Below are positions 23,132-34,745 of a stretch of DNA of 64,000 bases, piece by piece (position 1 is the first letter of the stretch; every line of letters starts with the position of its first letter). The position numbers were made by a program, and so were the translations under genes. Source of the stretch: Tetradesmus obliquus (taxonomy: Eukaryota; Chlorophyta; Chlorophyceae; Sphaeropleales; Scenedesmaceae); contig CP126191.1 of assembly GCA_030272155.1 (NCBI GenBank), forward strand, positions 828,501 to 892,500, in the 5' to 3' direction. The notes beneath the pieces were generated by a model. That model was not told the origin of the DNA, made no database searches, and saw only the letters and a program-made list of their open reading frames with translations.

Positions 23132-25137
23132 ATGGACAAGTTGCTAGACATCCTGCAGCTATGCCTCCCTCGCCTGACCCCCAACGACATGTGCATGCTG
23201 AGATGCACCTGCTCTGAGCTGCGAGACATGAAAGTGTCCTGGCGAGACCACAGCATTTTGTTCCAGCTGGACGGGTCGATCTCGGCTCTCGCCTGGCTGC
23301 AGAAGAACATTGTGTGCATGCAGACTCTGAGGCTCGACATAAACTTCAGCTTGCCGGGTGAGCTGCTGCATGACGCCATGAAGGGTGGCAGGTGAGCAGC
23401 AGCGCTGAAAAAGCAAGAGCAGCAGTAGCCTGAACAATGGACTGGCCAGCAACTGCAGCACCAGCCTAAATCAGCAATTGCAGCAACTGCAGCACTAGCC
23501 TAACCAGCAGCTGCAGCATGGTGCAGTGGTATCCTTTACGATAGTCTGTAATGTAGCCTCTAGATCTTGCGCTGCTGCTTGGCGGCAACAGCGCGGCATA
23601 GGGCAACTTTCTTGCAACAACAGATGCGCATCATGGGCAGCCCATGGGTTCGCCATTTTGCAGTAGTGCACATGTGTACAGCTAAATGTTATGTTCGATG
23701 GTGCCTGCGATAGCTATGGAAGCTGCTGTTTGTGTTGGCGTAGTTGATATCTGCACCTTCACTTGCTTGCAGGAACTTGACGCACCTGTCCATTGAGAGC
23801 CAGTACATCGAAAAGCTGCCACGTTTGCCACCAAAGCTGGAGTATTTGGAAGTGGAAACCTGCACCAAGCTGCGCATGCTGCCAGCGCTGCCACTTACAC
23901 TGCGCCAGCTGCACTGTGTAGGTTGTGACGCACTGCAGGCGCTGCCGAGCAGCCTCAGCACCACTGCTGTCTCTCTGCTTGACTGCAGCAGCTGCGGTCA
24001 ACCCAAGTGTCTTCCGCAGCTGCCGAGCAGCTTGATTGAGCTGAGGTTCAGCAATCGCTGCAACCTGCTGCGCTGGCCGGTGCTGCCTGAAGGCCTGAAG
24101 CGCCTGGACCTGAGCTATTGCAACAAGCTGACGGCGGTGAGCGGCAGCTGCTAGACAGTGCCATAGTATGGTTTGTGATGATCCACAGCCTGTTACAGTG
24201 ACCAGGCAAGAGTAACAGCAGCACGGTGCTGTTTCTCTCCATTGATTGTTAGCTCTAATGTAGCATATTGTCCGAGACACAGTACCGCGTGTGTTGCGCT
24301 ATCGCTGTAGGCCACTGTAGGCTATGGTGAATGGCCGCGAGCATTACCATCATGTCACCGATGTAAGCAGACTGCACCACCTACGCACTCTCAGCAAAGA
24401 TCAAGTAGTTGCGTACTGCCGGCCAGCTGTGTTTCGCCGGGCCATTTAAGCAGGTATGCGACTGATTGTATGCCTGCTGTGCTCCTCTTTGGCTGCCGTG
24501 TGCCTTGCAGCTGCCAGAGCTGCCAGCATCGCTGAGCAGCCTGGACTGTTTGCACTGCTACTCTCTGCGCAAGCTGCCGCAGCTGGCACACACGGGCATC
24601 ACTGGCCTCAACCTCGAGCACTGCTTACTGCTGGAGGAGCTTCCATACATGCCAGACAGCCTTGAAAAGCTGAACGCACAAGGCCTCGCACGAGTCACCA
24701 GGCTACCCAAGCTGCCGACAAGGAGTTTGCGGCAGCTGCGCATCAGCACGACAGCCATCAGCGTGCTTCCCGGCTCACTGCCGCGCCTTGAGCAGCTGTG
24801 ATGCAATGTCACCCCCATTCAGCGGCTGCCGCTGCTGCCCAGCTGCAAGGAGCTCTGTGTGGCTGGCTGCATGCAGCTGCGGCAGCTGCCGGAGCAGCTG
24901 CCTGCCAGCCTGACACTCCTAGACTGCAGCGAATGTAGAGCGCTGGATCGGCTGCCTGCACAGCTGCCACCCAAGCTTGGGTATCTGAACGCTAGCTACT
25001 GCACAGCACTCAAGCAGCTGCCGCAGCTGCCGCCTGCACTGAAGACGCTGAACTGTGAGGCCTGCAGCAGCTTGCAGCAGCTGCCGGACTTGTCCAAGTT
25101 CCGATTGAAGCACATTTTCGCGAAGGGATGGCTGTGA
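23132..25137 (+). CDS. LRR protein with F-box-like N-terminus, interrupted by one in-frame TGA
   Basis: Exons 23132-23391, 23773-24136 and 24511-25137 join in phase. The N-terminus (LLDILQLCLPRLTPNDMCML then RCTCSELRD) resembles an F-box. The rest is about 20 leucine-rich units of the pattern LPxLPxxLxxLxxxxCxxL, similar in style to algal LRR/F-box proteins and bacterial LPX-type effectors. F-box/LRR proteins select substrates for SCF ubiquitin ligases; that role is inferred. A TGA at 24799-24801 interrupts a repeat (LPRLEQL-stop-CNVTPIQRLP), but the same frame continues with seven more intact units to the stop at 25135-25137. This is a nonsense allele, a young pseudogene, read-through or a sequence error. 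Introns have no exon shadows, unlike the neighbours. Confidence 0.72.
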
Positions 25138-25589
25138 AGAATGTTCGCATGGGTGGCTGCATGCTGCATTTGAAGTAGTGCGGCTGAAGCGTGTTGGGTG
25201 TGGTGGTGTGTTTGCTGCCACACACTATGCAGTGTACCGCCAGAGGCTGCGGTGCAGCAGCATACGCAGGGAACATTGTGGCTGTGGGCAAGGGTACCAT
25301 GCACAGTTCACCAAAAGTATGTATGCGTCTCAGTTTTTGCAGTACGGTATGCACCGATCTGCACCGGTATGGCGGGCTCGGCCGATCTGAACATACCGGC
25401 TCTGGTGACCTGTCACAGTGTGGATGTGTGGTGCTGCCTCACAGTGGTGCACATGCTGCAGCAGCCCTGAGTGCCTCTTTTTCTTCTGAGTGACTATGTG
25501 CTGTCTAGAGCTAGCTGTTGCACTATCGCCGCACTGCATGCAATCACAAGGGTGTTCAACAGGGTTCCCTTTGGCCAAAAGTGGGCTTT

Positions 25590-26115
25590 AGCGAACCGAC
25601 ACAACAGTTGTAACAGTGTTACGTCAGAACTCTGGAACTCGGCTGCGTGTGCAGCCACCGGATGTGCTGAACACAGCACAGCATAACCTGGGGTGGCAAC
25701 CTCAAGGCCAGCATATGCCAACTGATACAGCAACACCTCGTTAAATGCTCCAACTTGGCATTCAATGCTACAGGCTGATCGATATCATCAGCCTGTAGCG
25801 CAAGCATAACGTTTTGCCAACAAAAACGGATCGGAGCCAGACAAGAAGTGCTAGTGCGCTAATGTGTTGTAACAGTGGTGCGTCAGAAACTCTGGAACTC
25901 GGCCGCCTGCGTAGCCACCATATGTGCTGAACACAGCACGGCATAACCTGGGGTGGTAAATTCAAGGCGAGCATCTGCCACCCAGTACAGCAACACGCCG
26001 TTGGATGCTCCAACTTGGCATTTAGTGCTACAGGCTGATCCACATCATCGGCCTGTGGCGCAAGCACAACGTTGTACCAACAAAAACGGCTTGGAGCCAG
26101 AGAGAACTGGGCAGT
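25590..26115. repeat. Tandem repeat, 260-bp unit, about two copies
   Basis: Sequence such as GCTCCAACTTGGCATT (25747 and 26007) and the surrounding 260 bp recur with about 10-15% differences. No open frame is conserved between copies. Confidence 0.8.
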
Positions 26116-27359
26116 GCGCTATTGTGTTATGTCATGGACGCAACAAACGGAAGCCTTCTGGTCAGAAAGACAAGGCCATGCACGTGAACAGCAGACTGCC
26201 AGGCCGGGCCCACGAATGCAGTCAAAGCAAGCCTGCACCACAGCATCATGCTGCTTGATGCTGCCTGTGACTAGCCAGTAGCAGTTCGTCCCCCTTGGTA
26301 ACACAAAAAGCAAAGCAAGCCCGCCAACGACTGCAAACCCTTCTTCTGCTCAAATCACTGAAGCTGTGCCGTACACGTATACAGCAGCAACTGTGATGGT
26401 ACCAGAATCAAGCACATGACAGCCGTGAACAAGGCACTGGCGCCATACTGAATGAGAAAGTTAGTCAACTCAAGGCCAGCGTGTATATCCGATATCAAGA
26501 GTCATGATGATCACCAAACAAGCGGCAACTGCCGCAGGCTGCAACGCCTGTGCAGCGGTACAGGTACTATGGTGTATGCATAAGCTGAAGTTGCATACAG
26601 GTGTAGGCATATTGTACATATAATTTATGAATGTAAGGCTCCTGACTGGGGTTCCCACTCCTCATTTGAATGGAGCATGTAATGTCACGTAATGAAATAT
26701 TTATAAATGTATGTACGCGTGCATGTCAAACTGCAAGCTCTCGGTCAGCAACATTTGACTAGCCAGTAGGATGTCGGCCCCCCTGGTGACAACAAGAATG
26801 CACCACGAGGCAGCAGAATGCACGTTGTTGCTATCAGACTCCCCGCAGCTGATCCCTGCACTTCCATCAAGCCCAGAAACTGTCACGGCCACAACACTGC
26901 AGGTAGCAGCTGCTATACAGCTGCTACCGCCCTCAACTCAACTAAACCGAACCTGCCATGCACAGGTGCCTTGCCAACAGCTGAGCCAGCTGTTGCTTGC
27001 TGACTCTGCAAACCTTGCATGAGATCCTCATCGCCACACACGTCCCCTTCCTTGACTTACGCGGGTGTGAAGTGTGAAAACACCACGCGTAGCTCATTCA
27101 TTCATTCATGCGTTCATTCAGGCATGGAGCTCGCATCCCAGCCGCCTGTCAGATAGCCACATACTAACTGCTTGCCAAACTGCCACATAGCCGACCACCT
27201 GCCAAAATGCCACATACCGCCTCCCGCAATGTGGCAGCATGCATGGCAAGACAATTCAGGCACGTGTCAACATATCTGCTGTCACAACGAGACGGTGTCA
27301 GTGATGTGCTCAAGAACTGCGCTGTCTCCCCTTGAACAAAGCAGCAAGGTGCAGAAGCA

Positions 27360-28410
27360 TGCATTGAGATTGTGATGTGCAAAAGAAACCAAACATGGCA
27401 GGCTGCTGCGTACAGTGCCGTGCACGTACTGGGACTGACTACTGTGCGGCAACGGTGCATGACCTGTAATAGCGAAAGGGATACGGGCAGCAGAGACGGG
27501 ACACCGAAACAATCCACTAACAGCTGCATATGACGAGGCAATAAGCAAAAGGGTTGCAAAGCAGAGCGGCGTAGATGCTGCTACAGACAAGGCATGCCAC
27601 AGGCCACACGTTCCAGCTCCCCAACACCACAGTTCAAATCCACTCCTTGGTTGCTAAGATGGCATGCCAACTGCTGCTGCTGCTGCTGCTGCTGTTGCTG
27701 CTATGTGCTGGATGCATCCACAACTGCAAGATTCAAGATACCCATCTGCAGCAAACAGGCACAGTGCACTGCTAATCACCCTGTCACCTGATCAGATCTA
27801 GAAGCACCAAATCAAACACCATGGAAGCTTCATGACACACACCGCAACGTGTGATGTTTCAAAACATCATCGTTGCCGTTTTGAGCTGCGTGCATGCATG
27901 GTGCTTAGGTGTACAGAAAAACGTGGTAGCCTGCTGCCTATGGCGCTTGCATGTACTGCAACTGACTGGTGTGCGGTAAACGTGCCTGACCTGCAGAAGA
28001 CAAAGAAAGAGATATGTGCAGCAGGGACTGAAGCTCAACTGAAAACGACATGTGCATGTGAAATCAAACACACACTGCAGAAGATGCTGGCGCAGACATG
28101 TTCACAGGCGCACACTTCCCATCTTCCCACCTTCCCATCTAACCAAACTGCGGTTTACTGCTGTTCAAACCCACTCCTTGGTCACAGCGGTAATGCTGAA
28201 CGGTGCTACAGGGCAGAATGCATTCCCAAAAGCAAGATACTGAGCACTTATCCAAATATCTGAGGCAGTCACAGCCAACAGTTGATCACCTCTCAAAGCA
28301 AGATGCAGCTATCTTAGACACCTATAAAAGCGCCACCACACAAATCACAACATGTGATGTTTGAAACGTCGTCATTATGGTTGTAACGGCACGTTTATCT
28401 TGCCCCCTTA
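27360..28410. repeat. Diverged tandem duplication, about 500-530 bp unit
   Basis: Ordered matches link the two halves: CACTCCTTGG at 27641 and 28172, and GTGATGTTT at 27851 and 28354. Intervening sequence is strongly diverged, and neither half has a convincing reading frame. Confidence 0.6.
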
Positions 28411-28621
28411 TGTTCAGCAGCATGCACTGCATCTCTCTAGTCTTTCTTAGCTGATCCCATATGTTGTCCATTCAAGCAGCGGCAACTGAAGCTCACAGCT
28501 TGGTGGCCAGTGGCCACCTGTTATAATGCTGCTGCGCGTACTGTGCAAAACCACAACCGTACAACAAATCTTCCTGGCTGCTGCCACTTCAAACAACAAA
28601 GATATACCCTTCCCCTGCACC

Positions 28622-28626
28622 TTACA
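28622..28626 (-). terminator. TGTAA polyadenylation-type signal for the Gln-rich gene
   Basis: TTACA on the + strand reads TGTAA on the gene strand, about 140 nt past the stop at 28764. TGTAA is the usual chlorophyte polyadenylation motif. Confidence 0.4.
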
Positions 28627-28763
28627 AGAAACTGTGTCTCAGAGTCGCCCTGCCTTGGTCATGCCGAATTGCTACATGCATTGCTACATTTGCATGTAAT
28701 GCATATCACCCAAACCCAAGGTGGTACAACCAGGGCTGACCAAGAAACCAAGATCAAGACAAA

Positions 28764-28956
28764 CTATAGATCAACATAAGCGTTGCAGGTGAAGCTCCGA
28801 TGTACAACAACATCAACAACATCAAATGACCAGCTCTGCATCAGACCACAGCCAGTCGATTGCTTCTTGCTCATCGTCATGCGGCTGCCGCAGCTGTTGC
28901 GGCTGACACAGCTCCTGCTGACCCAGCAACAGCTCATTCTGTTTCTGCTGACCCTC

Positions 28957-28988
<32 letters not shown>

Positions 28989-29102
28989 CATGCTATTGCG
29001 GCTGACGCGGCTCCTGCAGACCCATTGACAGCCGGTTCTGTTGCTCTGCCGATACAGCAGCTGCTGCAACTCGTCGACCTGGTGCAACCGACCGAGCAGC
29101 TC

Positions 29103-29157
<55 letters not shown>

Positions 29158-29247
29158 CGTGCTATGTCATGCCCAGCACCCACCTCGTCAGCCTGCGACC
29201 AGCCAGCACAGCTTGATGGCTCAGACTTGATCACAAACCGCTGCTGC

Positions 29248-29288
<41 letters not shown>

Positions 29289-29379
29289 CCGTGCTATGTC
29301 ATGCCCAGCACCCACCTCGTCAGCCTGCGACCAGCCAGCACAGCTTGATGGCTCAGACTTGATCACAAACCGCTGCTGC

Positions 29380-29412
<33 letters not shown>

Positions 29413-30818
29413 CGCTGCAGCGCCAGCAGCGGCCAGAAGTTGCCATTGTGAGGTCCTAGCTCCCATGCTGCGTCACCAAACTGCTCCCGTTCCTTGTACA
29501 GCTGGGCAGCAGCGTCAACCAGTGAGTCTGGTGTGTACGTGCATGGGAAGCACTGCACGTACAGCAATGCACGCTGCAGCTGCGTCAGCGTGTTCAAGGT
29601 GACGACTTGCGCCAGCAATGTATACTGAGCGTACTGCAGGAGGGCAGTCTTCAGCTGATCCTCAATCACGTCTGGAGATGGCTCGCAAACAGCTGCCTCA
29701 TCCTCCTGCTGCTGCTGCTGCTGCTGCTCCTTACGAGACTGTTTGTTTGCTGCACTCCTGCTGCCGCCGCTGTCTCCTCCGCTGAGGCTGCTGCCGCCGC
29801 CGCTGCCACCTCTGCTGAGGCTGCTGCCACCATCGCCGCTGCTGCAGCCTCCGCTGCCACCCCTGCTAAGGCTTCCGCCGCCGCTGTTGCCACCCCTGCT
29901 GAGGCTGCTGCCGCCGCCGTTGCTGCTGCCGCCGCCGCTGCTGCTGCCACCGCCGCTGCTGCTGCTCACATCTAGCTGCTGCATCTGCGCCGTCAGCGCC
30001 TGCAGGCTAGTGCTGCCAGCAGATGCACTCAGCTGGGAGATGTGTGCACCCAGCTGTCCGCAGGCGCGCTCCAACAGCTTTGCACACACACTCAGTCTCA
30101 ACGCCTGCTGCCTTGTGAGGCCGATTGCTGCTACTGCCTGCACCACATGGGTCTGTGGCGCATCTGCAGATTGGTGTGTGAGCACGTTGCAGGAGGCTGC
30201 CACTGAGAGAGGGTAGTAGTTGAAAAGCAGCGCCAGCACTGTCAGCGCAGCATGCCTGCAGACAACCGGCAGCAGCGGCAGGGCACAAACAGGTCACTGA
30301 GAGAGGGTAGTCGTTGAAGAGCAGGGCCAGCACTGTCAGCGCAGCATGCCTGCAGACAGCCGGCAGCAGCGGTGGCAGGGTAGTAACTGAAGAGGATGGC
30401 CAGCGCTGTTAGCGCAGAATGCCTGTAGCACAGTTCAAGGCAGCAGCGGTGGCAGGGCACAAACAGGTCACTCCACAGCGTGAGAGACTGCTGTGTGAAG
30501 CCTACTCAGCTTGCCTAGTCTTACAGCAGAGGAAGCCGGCTGGACGACAGCCAGTGTGCAAACAGCAGCAATAGCTACGATGCATGCGACGCTTGCCACA
30601 GCTGCTGCATGCGCCACATGACAGATAGTCCATCCATCTACAGAGTTGTGTTGCTGTGCATGGCCTGCCTTGATTATATAGCATGACAAACGGCTTGATG
30701 GTGAAGCTTTTGCTCTGCTGACTGTGCTGCAACTGCGCTGCCACGGGACTGCGAGGTGCTCACCTATCACTAAATGCATCCAGCTGCTGCAGGAACCCTG
30801 CAGCTGCAGGGCGGCTGC

Positions 30819-30852
<34 letters not shown>

Positions 30853-30970
30853 TGTGACAGCTGCGCTGCTGTCATTAGCTTCAGGCTTTATCAGCATGCT
30901 GTCAGGTGGCAGTAAGTCGGCTGGCTCCTCTTTGATGATGGGCACAGGCTGCAGTGTAACTGGCTGAGCC

Positions 30971-31019
<49 letters not shown>

Positions 31020-31265
31020 TATGAAATATCGACTGCATCTGCTGCACCTGCTGCTGCGGCTGCTGACGCTGCCTGGTGCATTCCGCAAGAGCTAGCTCCA
31101 GCAATCCTTTCAGGATGTCATAGTCAGCCCGCAAGACCTGCACCCAGTCATCTGCTGTCATGCTCAGCACACACTGCAAGTCCTGCTGCGATGCGTTGCG
31201 CAGCAGCTGCGCCACATATGAATTGTAGGCCACGCTGCTGCTGCTGATCTGCAGGTTGAGACGCC

Positions 31266-31301
<36 letters not shown>

Positions 31302-31416
31302 TTTGTGGTTTGCCAGGAGTTGCTGCTGCTGCTCGAGCAGCAGCATCGTCTGATGTGATGCTTGAGCCCTGCATGCTGTCGCTGCTTGATGGCCTGCTGC
31401 TGTTGTTGTTGCACAT
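28764..31416 (-). CDS. Gln-rich putative nuclear regulator with repeated SUMO-type motifs
   Basis: Two exons join in phase: 31416-30764 and 30255-28764 (about 714 residues). Upstream exons are possible. No family was recognised. Seen: a predicted-helical core (VAYNSYVAQLLRN, DDWVQVLRADYDILKGLLEL), a second helical block after the splice (HAALTVLALLFNYYPLS), a Gly/Ser-rich segment, then a block around QYTLLAQVVTLNTLTQLQRA. Four psi-K-x-E motifs (PIIKEEP, MLIKPEA and two FVIKSEP) fit SUMO attachment sites. The two FVIKSEP copies lie in an exact 132-bp duplication embedded in poly-Gln. This suggests a transcription regulator, but that is inference. Acceptor-side shadows of exon 2 occur at 30294-30357 and 30379-30431. 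The C-terminal 90 codons may be in the wrong frame: another frame gives an acidic end, DDEQEAIDWLWSDAELVI, stopping at 28822. Confidence 0.55.
29158..29421 (-). repeat. 132-bp in-frame duplication with poly-Gln flanks
   Basis: The unit beginning GTGCTATGTC occurs at 29159 and 29291 on the + strand. It encodes FVIKSEPSSCAGWSQADEVG plus poly-Gln in the Gln-rich protein. The two copies read as essentially identical. Confidence 0.88.
30294..30431 (-). repeat. Two shadow copies of the 5' end of exon 2 of the Gln-rich gene
   Basis: Segments equivalent to the exon 2 acceptor and HAALTVLALLFN-coding start lie upstream (on the gene strand) of the used acceptor at 30255. The nearer copy is almost intact; the farther one is more diverged. 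Confidence 0.82.
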
Positions 31417-31742
31417 GCTGCTGGGCTGATCGTACTACTGGCTGCATTCAATCTGGTGTGAGGTTGAAGGTGCATCTGCGGCATTGTCGTGCAGCTGCAG
31501 CTGCAGCTGCATCTCCGGGCACTGCTGCCAAGCCTGACAGGTGCAGCAGCAGCAGCTCCTGGCTGCCTACGAAGTCCAGAAGCGCCTGGCAGCCACGTCA
31601 GCAGCGGAAATACATCAATGTAAGTTGCTTCAACGTAATGGCTGGGGAAGCGCGTGCGTGCTAGCTGCCAGCCTGCGGGTACCCCCACCGGTAAAAGCAG
31701 CTGTACTGTTTGGCTCAACGAATCGCAACAATCGACTCACCA

Positions 31743-31974
31743 GCTCCTGCGCTGCCGCATCCTCAAGTTCCTGCTTCTCTGCCTTGCAGCTGGCACTGAG
31801 CACGTTCACGACCTCCTCTAGCTTGTTGCGAGACCGGGTGTAGGTATTTCCTTTCCGCAGCTTCCTCTTTGGCTGGTACAACCGATCCTGCGGTGTTGGC
31901 CTCAACGTTTTGTATGTCATTTCATTTATGTACCTAGTGCGCTTCTGCGGGAAGGCAACCGAATGGCACGACAC
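31743..31974 (-). CDS. Possible upstream exon of the Gln-rich gene
   Basis: An open frame with a basic stretch (QPKRKLRKGNTYTRSRNK) runs into a coiled-coil-like segment (LEEVVNVLSASCKAEKQELE) and ends at a good GTGAGT donor. Its position just upstream on the same strand suggests it belongs to the Gln-rich gene. The basic-plus-coil layout recalls bZIP proteins, but the spacing of key residues does not fit well and the splice to 31416 could not be resolved. Confidence 0.3.
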
Positions 31975-33962
31975 TACATGTTCCTGCAGAATTTCGGAAG
32001 CAAGCAGAAAGTCATATTGCAGGCATCAGACACTTTCATCCGCTCAAAGACCAACAACATCAAAGCGTTATGCAAAAAAGCAAGACGCCGATGGAACAGA
32101 ACCTGCAGAACCCCGACAACATGATTCGGACAGCCACTGTTACGGACCTGCACACCCTCATTGAGTTGAACGGCAGTGCTATGGCAGTCGCCAAACCAGT
32201 GCACAAATCGGGTGGAAGAGCCGAACACCCAGACCAACGGACCTCAATGACCGAAGACACTGCAACAGAACAACCTTGGAAGGTTGTGTACACATCAGAA
32301 ATGCATTTAAAGGACATGCGGCTCCACAGCTTGCCTGTCAGCTGGCACGCTCTGCATGGGCAAGTACAGACTTGCTCCTCAAAAGAACACAGCATAGTAT
32401 GCATAAAATCGAGGCCCCATAGCCCTGCGTACGCATACCATGTGGCGCGCGTCACCAACAGTCAAAGCACAGCAGACTGCTTCATCATAAACATTGTGAT
32501 AGACATACCAACGTGGGTATGTCTGCACAATGTTCGATATGTTTGCACGACGTGTCCGTACACGGGCAGAAACACGTCACAACAACCTTGCAGCCGGGCC
32601 AATAACAGCAGGCACTGCCGTGGCACACACACTTCTCCGCATACCAGCCAACCTCCCAACAGGCGGCAAACTGCACTGCGGTTGCTAGCTTAGCTGCTGC
32701 TCACCACACATGCTGCGACAGCAACTGATGCAACCCAACAGACAGCAGCTATGCCGCATAGCGGCTGCAAAAGTGCCGCCGCTAGGCCAGCAGCTGCACC
32801 ACACGGCTACACGCAACGCTGAGCGGTACAACTTCAAGCAATGCTTGAAGGTGCGCAGCTTTGCTTTTCTCATGCTATGCTAGACTGTCCAGCTTCACAA
32901 CTGCATCACTGTGTTGCACAGCACTGCCCTGGCAAGTGCTGCAAAACGCTTCGCACCGCTCGCTTGGCGTAAAAGCTGCGACACTGCTGCACCAGTAGAC
33001 CTGGAGACACCACGGCTGCAGCCTGCAGAACGCGTGAGCACAATGTCGCTTGAAGCTGACACCAAACCTGCAGACGCATGCCACATGCTGTTGCACCCGT
33101 CTGCGATGGCAACGCCCTTGTAGTGCAGCTCAGGAAACTGCTCATGTATTGCAACCGCCAATACCTGCCAAAGCCAAGACTCCCCAACTAGCTGCTGAAG
33201 TTGGGAGACATCCATGCGCCATCCCGCATGCTGCAGGTGCTGCAGAAGTGTCTCTCAACAGCAGCACAAGCCGGCTTGCCAGCTGTGTGCATTGCCAGCC
33301 GATCATGTACTTGCGACGGGCCCGTGGCATAGCCGCTGCTGCTGCTGCTTCTGCTGCTGCTGCTGCTGCAGCAGCAGCTGCTTGCTGCTGTCTTGCCGCT
33401 TTGAAATGGACTATTAGTAAAAGCAAACATGGATACAGTGTGAAAGAGACGTTTTGCTGAAAAGCCTGAGGCACCAGCATCTTGGGGCCGCCGCAGCCAC
33501 TGCAGCCGCCGCAGCCGCATCACTTGGGGCGGCCGCTGCAGCAGCCGCACAATTTGCTGAAAAGCCCGAGGCCGCCGCATCACTTGGGGCCGCCGCCTCC
33601 CTCCACCTTTGACAGGTAGTAGTACCTGCGCAGGCGCAGCAGCACAGCAGGCAGCAGCGGCCGCAATTGTCAGTCGAACAGCCGTTTGCGGCCACATACA
33701 TGCACTTGCCCATGCGCTTCATGAGACAACAGCGCACCACGATTGCAACATCAATCTGCTGGTGATATGCTGCAAACCGCTGCTTCAACAATAACCTCAG
33801 CACTTTGTGCTCGTTGCGCCCTGCTTGCACATGCTGAGAGTGCAGTATGTTGCGGCCCACTCTCAATTGCTTAGATGCTAGCTTGGTGCCAATGCTGTTG
33901 CTGCTGCTTATGCAGGCGGTTGCTTTTTTGCACCCTAGGTCTGCTGCTGCTGCTGCTGCTGC
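31975..33962. other. No supported gene; low-complexity and possible UTR
   Basis: A 207-codon + strand frame (32070-32693) and a - strand frame at 33215-32895 exist but show no family similarity or splice context. A GCC-rich repeat lies at 33455-33606. Confidence 0.4.
33455..33606. repeat. GCC/GCA-rich minisatellite-like tract
   Basis: Short units containing TTTGCTGAAAAGCC, CATCACTTGGGGC and runs of GCCGCCGCAGCC recur two to three times. It lies downstream of the small membrane-protein gene. Confidence 0.6.
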
Positions 33963-34745
33963 TCACCACAGCTTCTTTGCTCCGTGCATGTTGCCGTAGC
34001 GCCCTGGCACAATGCCCATCTTGATGCGAGGGTTGTCCGGCCAGTACCTGCAAGCATGCAGAGTACGCATAAGTCATTAACTGGTGGTTGGTTGGTGGAC
34101 AGCCGCAAGGGATGTCAGCGCAGTGCAATAAGTCGTGCAGTCAACTGACAAAGCCTGACTCCTGCATTATGCCGCAGTTGCTCAGCCAGCAGCAGCTGCA
34201 GGCACGGCAGCAGCACATGACAGTAGCATATGCGTACGCAGCTCGTGCGGGAGTGCAATGCAGCCCAGCTGCAGCAATGCTGTGCAGTAGCGGGCTTGCA
34301 GGGTAGCAGATCAGCCAGAGGCTGGATGTCAGCAGCGTGCATCATCCCCTGGACCATCCTTGCTGCAATGCATTTGCTTGCTTGCTGAGAAGAGACGGTG
34401 CACAGCCAGCTGCTGCGCTGCCAATCCTCCACCTCTGTTGCTGCTGCGACATCTCGAACTGCTGCTGCTTCCTGCTGCTGCTGCTGTTGAAAGCACCCGC
34501 CCCAATCCACGCACCCACCTGTCAGGCGGCATGCCTTCGAAGCCCCAGAATGCTAAGTTCCACGCAAACAGCGCCAGATGAAAGCCCGCTGCTGCTGCGG
34601 CCAGCACATGCTCCCGCTTCATCGCCCAGTCTGCATTTCTCCGCACTTGTCGCAGCTCTGCTGTGCTGCACAGCGCGCTTGCAGGAACTCTGCGGGGGTC
34701 GTGCCGTGCTACCAGCAGCTCCAGCGGCAGCTCATGCCGCGGCAT
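33963..34745 (-). CDS. Small single-pass membrane protein, 103 residues, unknown function
   Basis: Exon 1 (34745-34519) starts MPRHELPLELLVARHDPRRV. After a 471-bp intron, exon 2 (34047-33963) gives YWPDNPRIKMGIVPGRYGNM and ends KKLW-stop. Splice phase fits exactly (donor GTGGGT after GAC-AG; acceptor TTGCAG). One hydrophobic helix (about residues 32-54, LAAAAAGFHLALFAWNLAF) lies between a basic N-terminal half and a basic, Pro/Gly-rich tail. Size and layout recall small accessory subunits of organellar membrane complexes, but I recognise no family. No exon shadows are visible. The compact model with consistent phase argues for a real gene. Confidence 0.62.

Larger units (their letters stand above)
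25138..28763. other. Gene-free stretch with diverged tandem repeats
   Basis: No coding segment is supported. It contains the 260-bp and roughly 510-bp tandem repeats listed separately, a short ATTC microsatellite near 27093-27120 and some AT-richer DNA near 26560-26720. Confidence 0.5.

Noticed and set aside
32070-32693. 207-codon + strand frame
   Set aside because: No family resemblance, no internal constraint and no splice partners; overlapping frames on the other strand are equally open.
32895-33215. - strand frame with VGESWLWQVLAVAIHEQFPE
   Set aside because: Looks protein-like for 40 residues but no acceptor/donor pair or homology places it in a gene.
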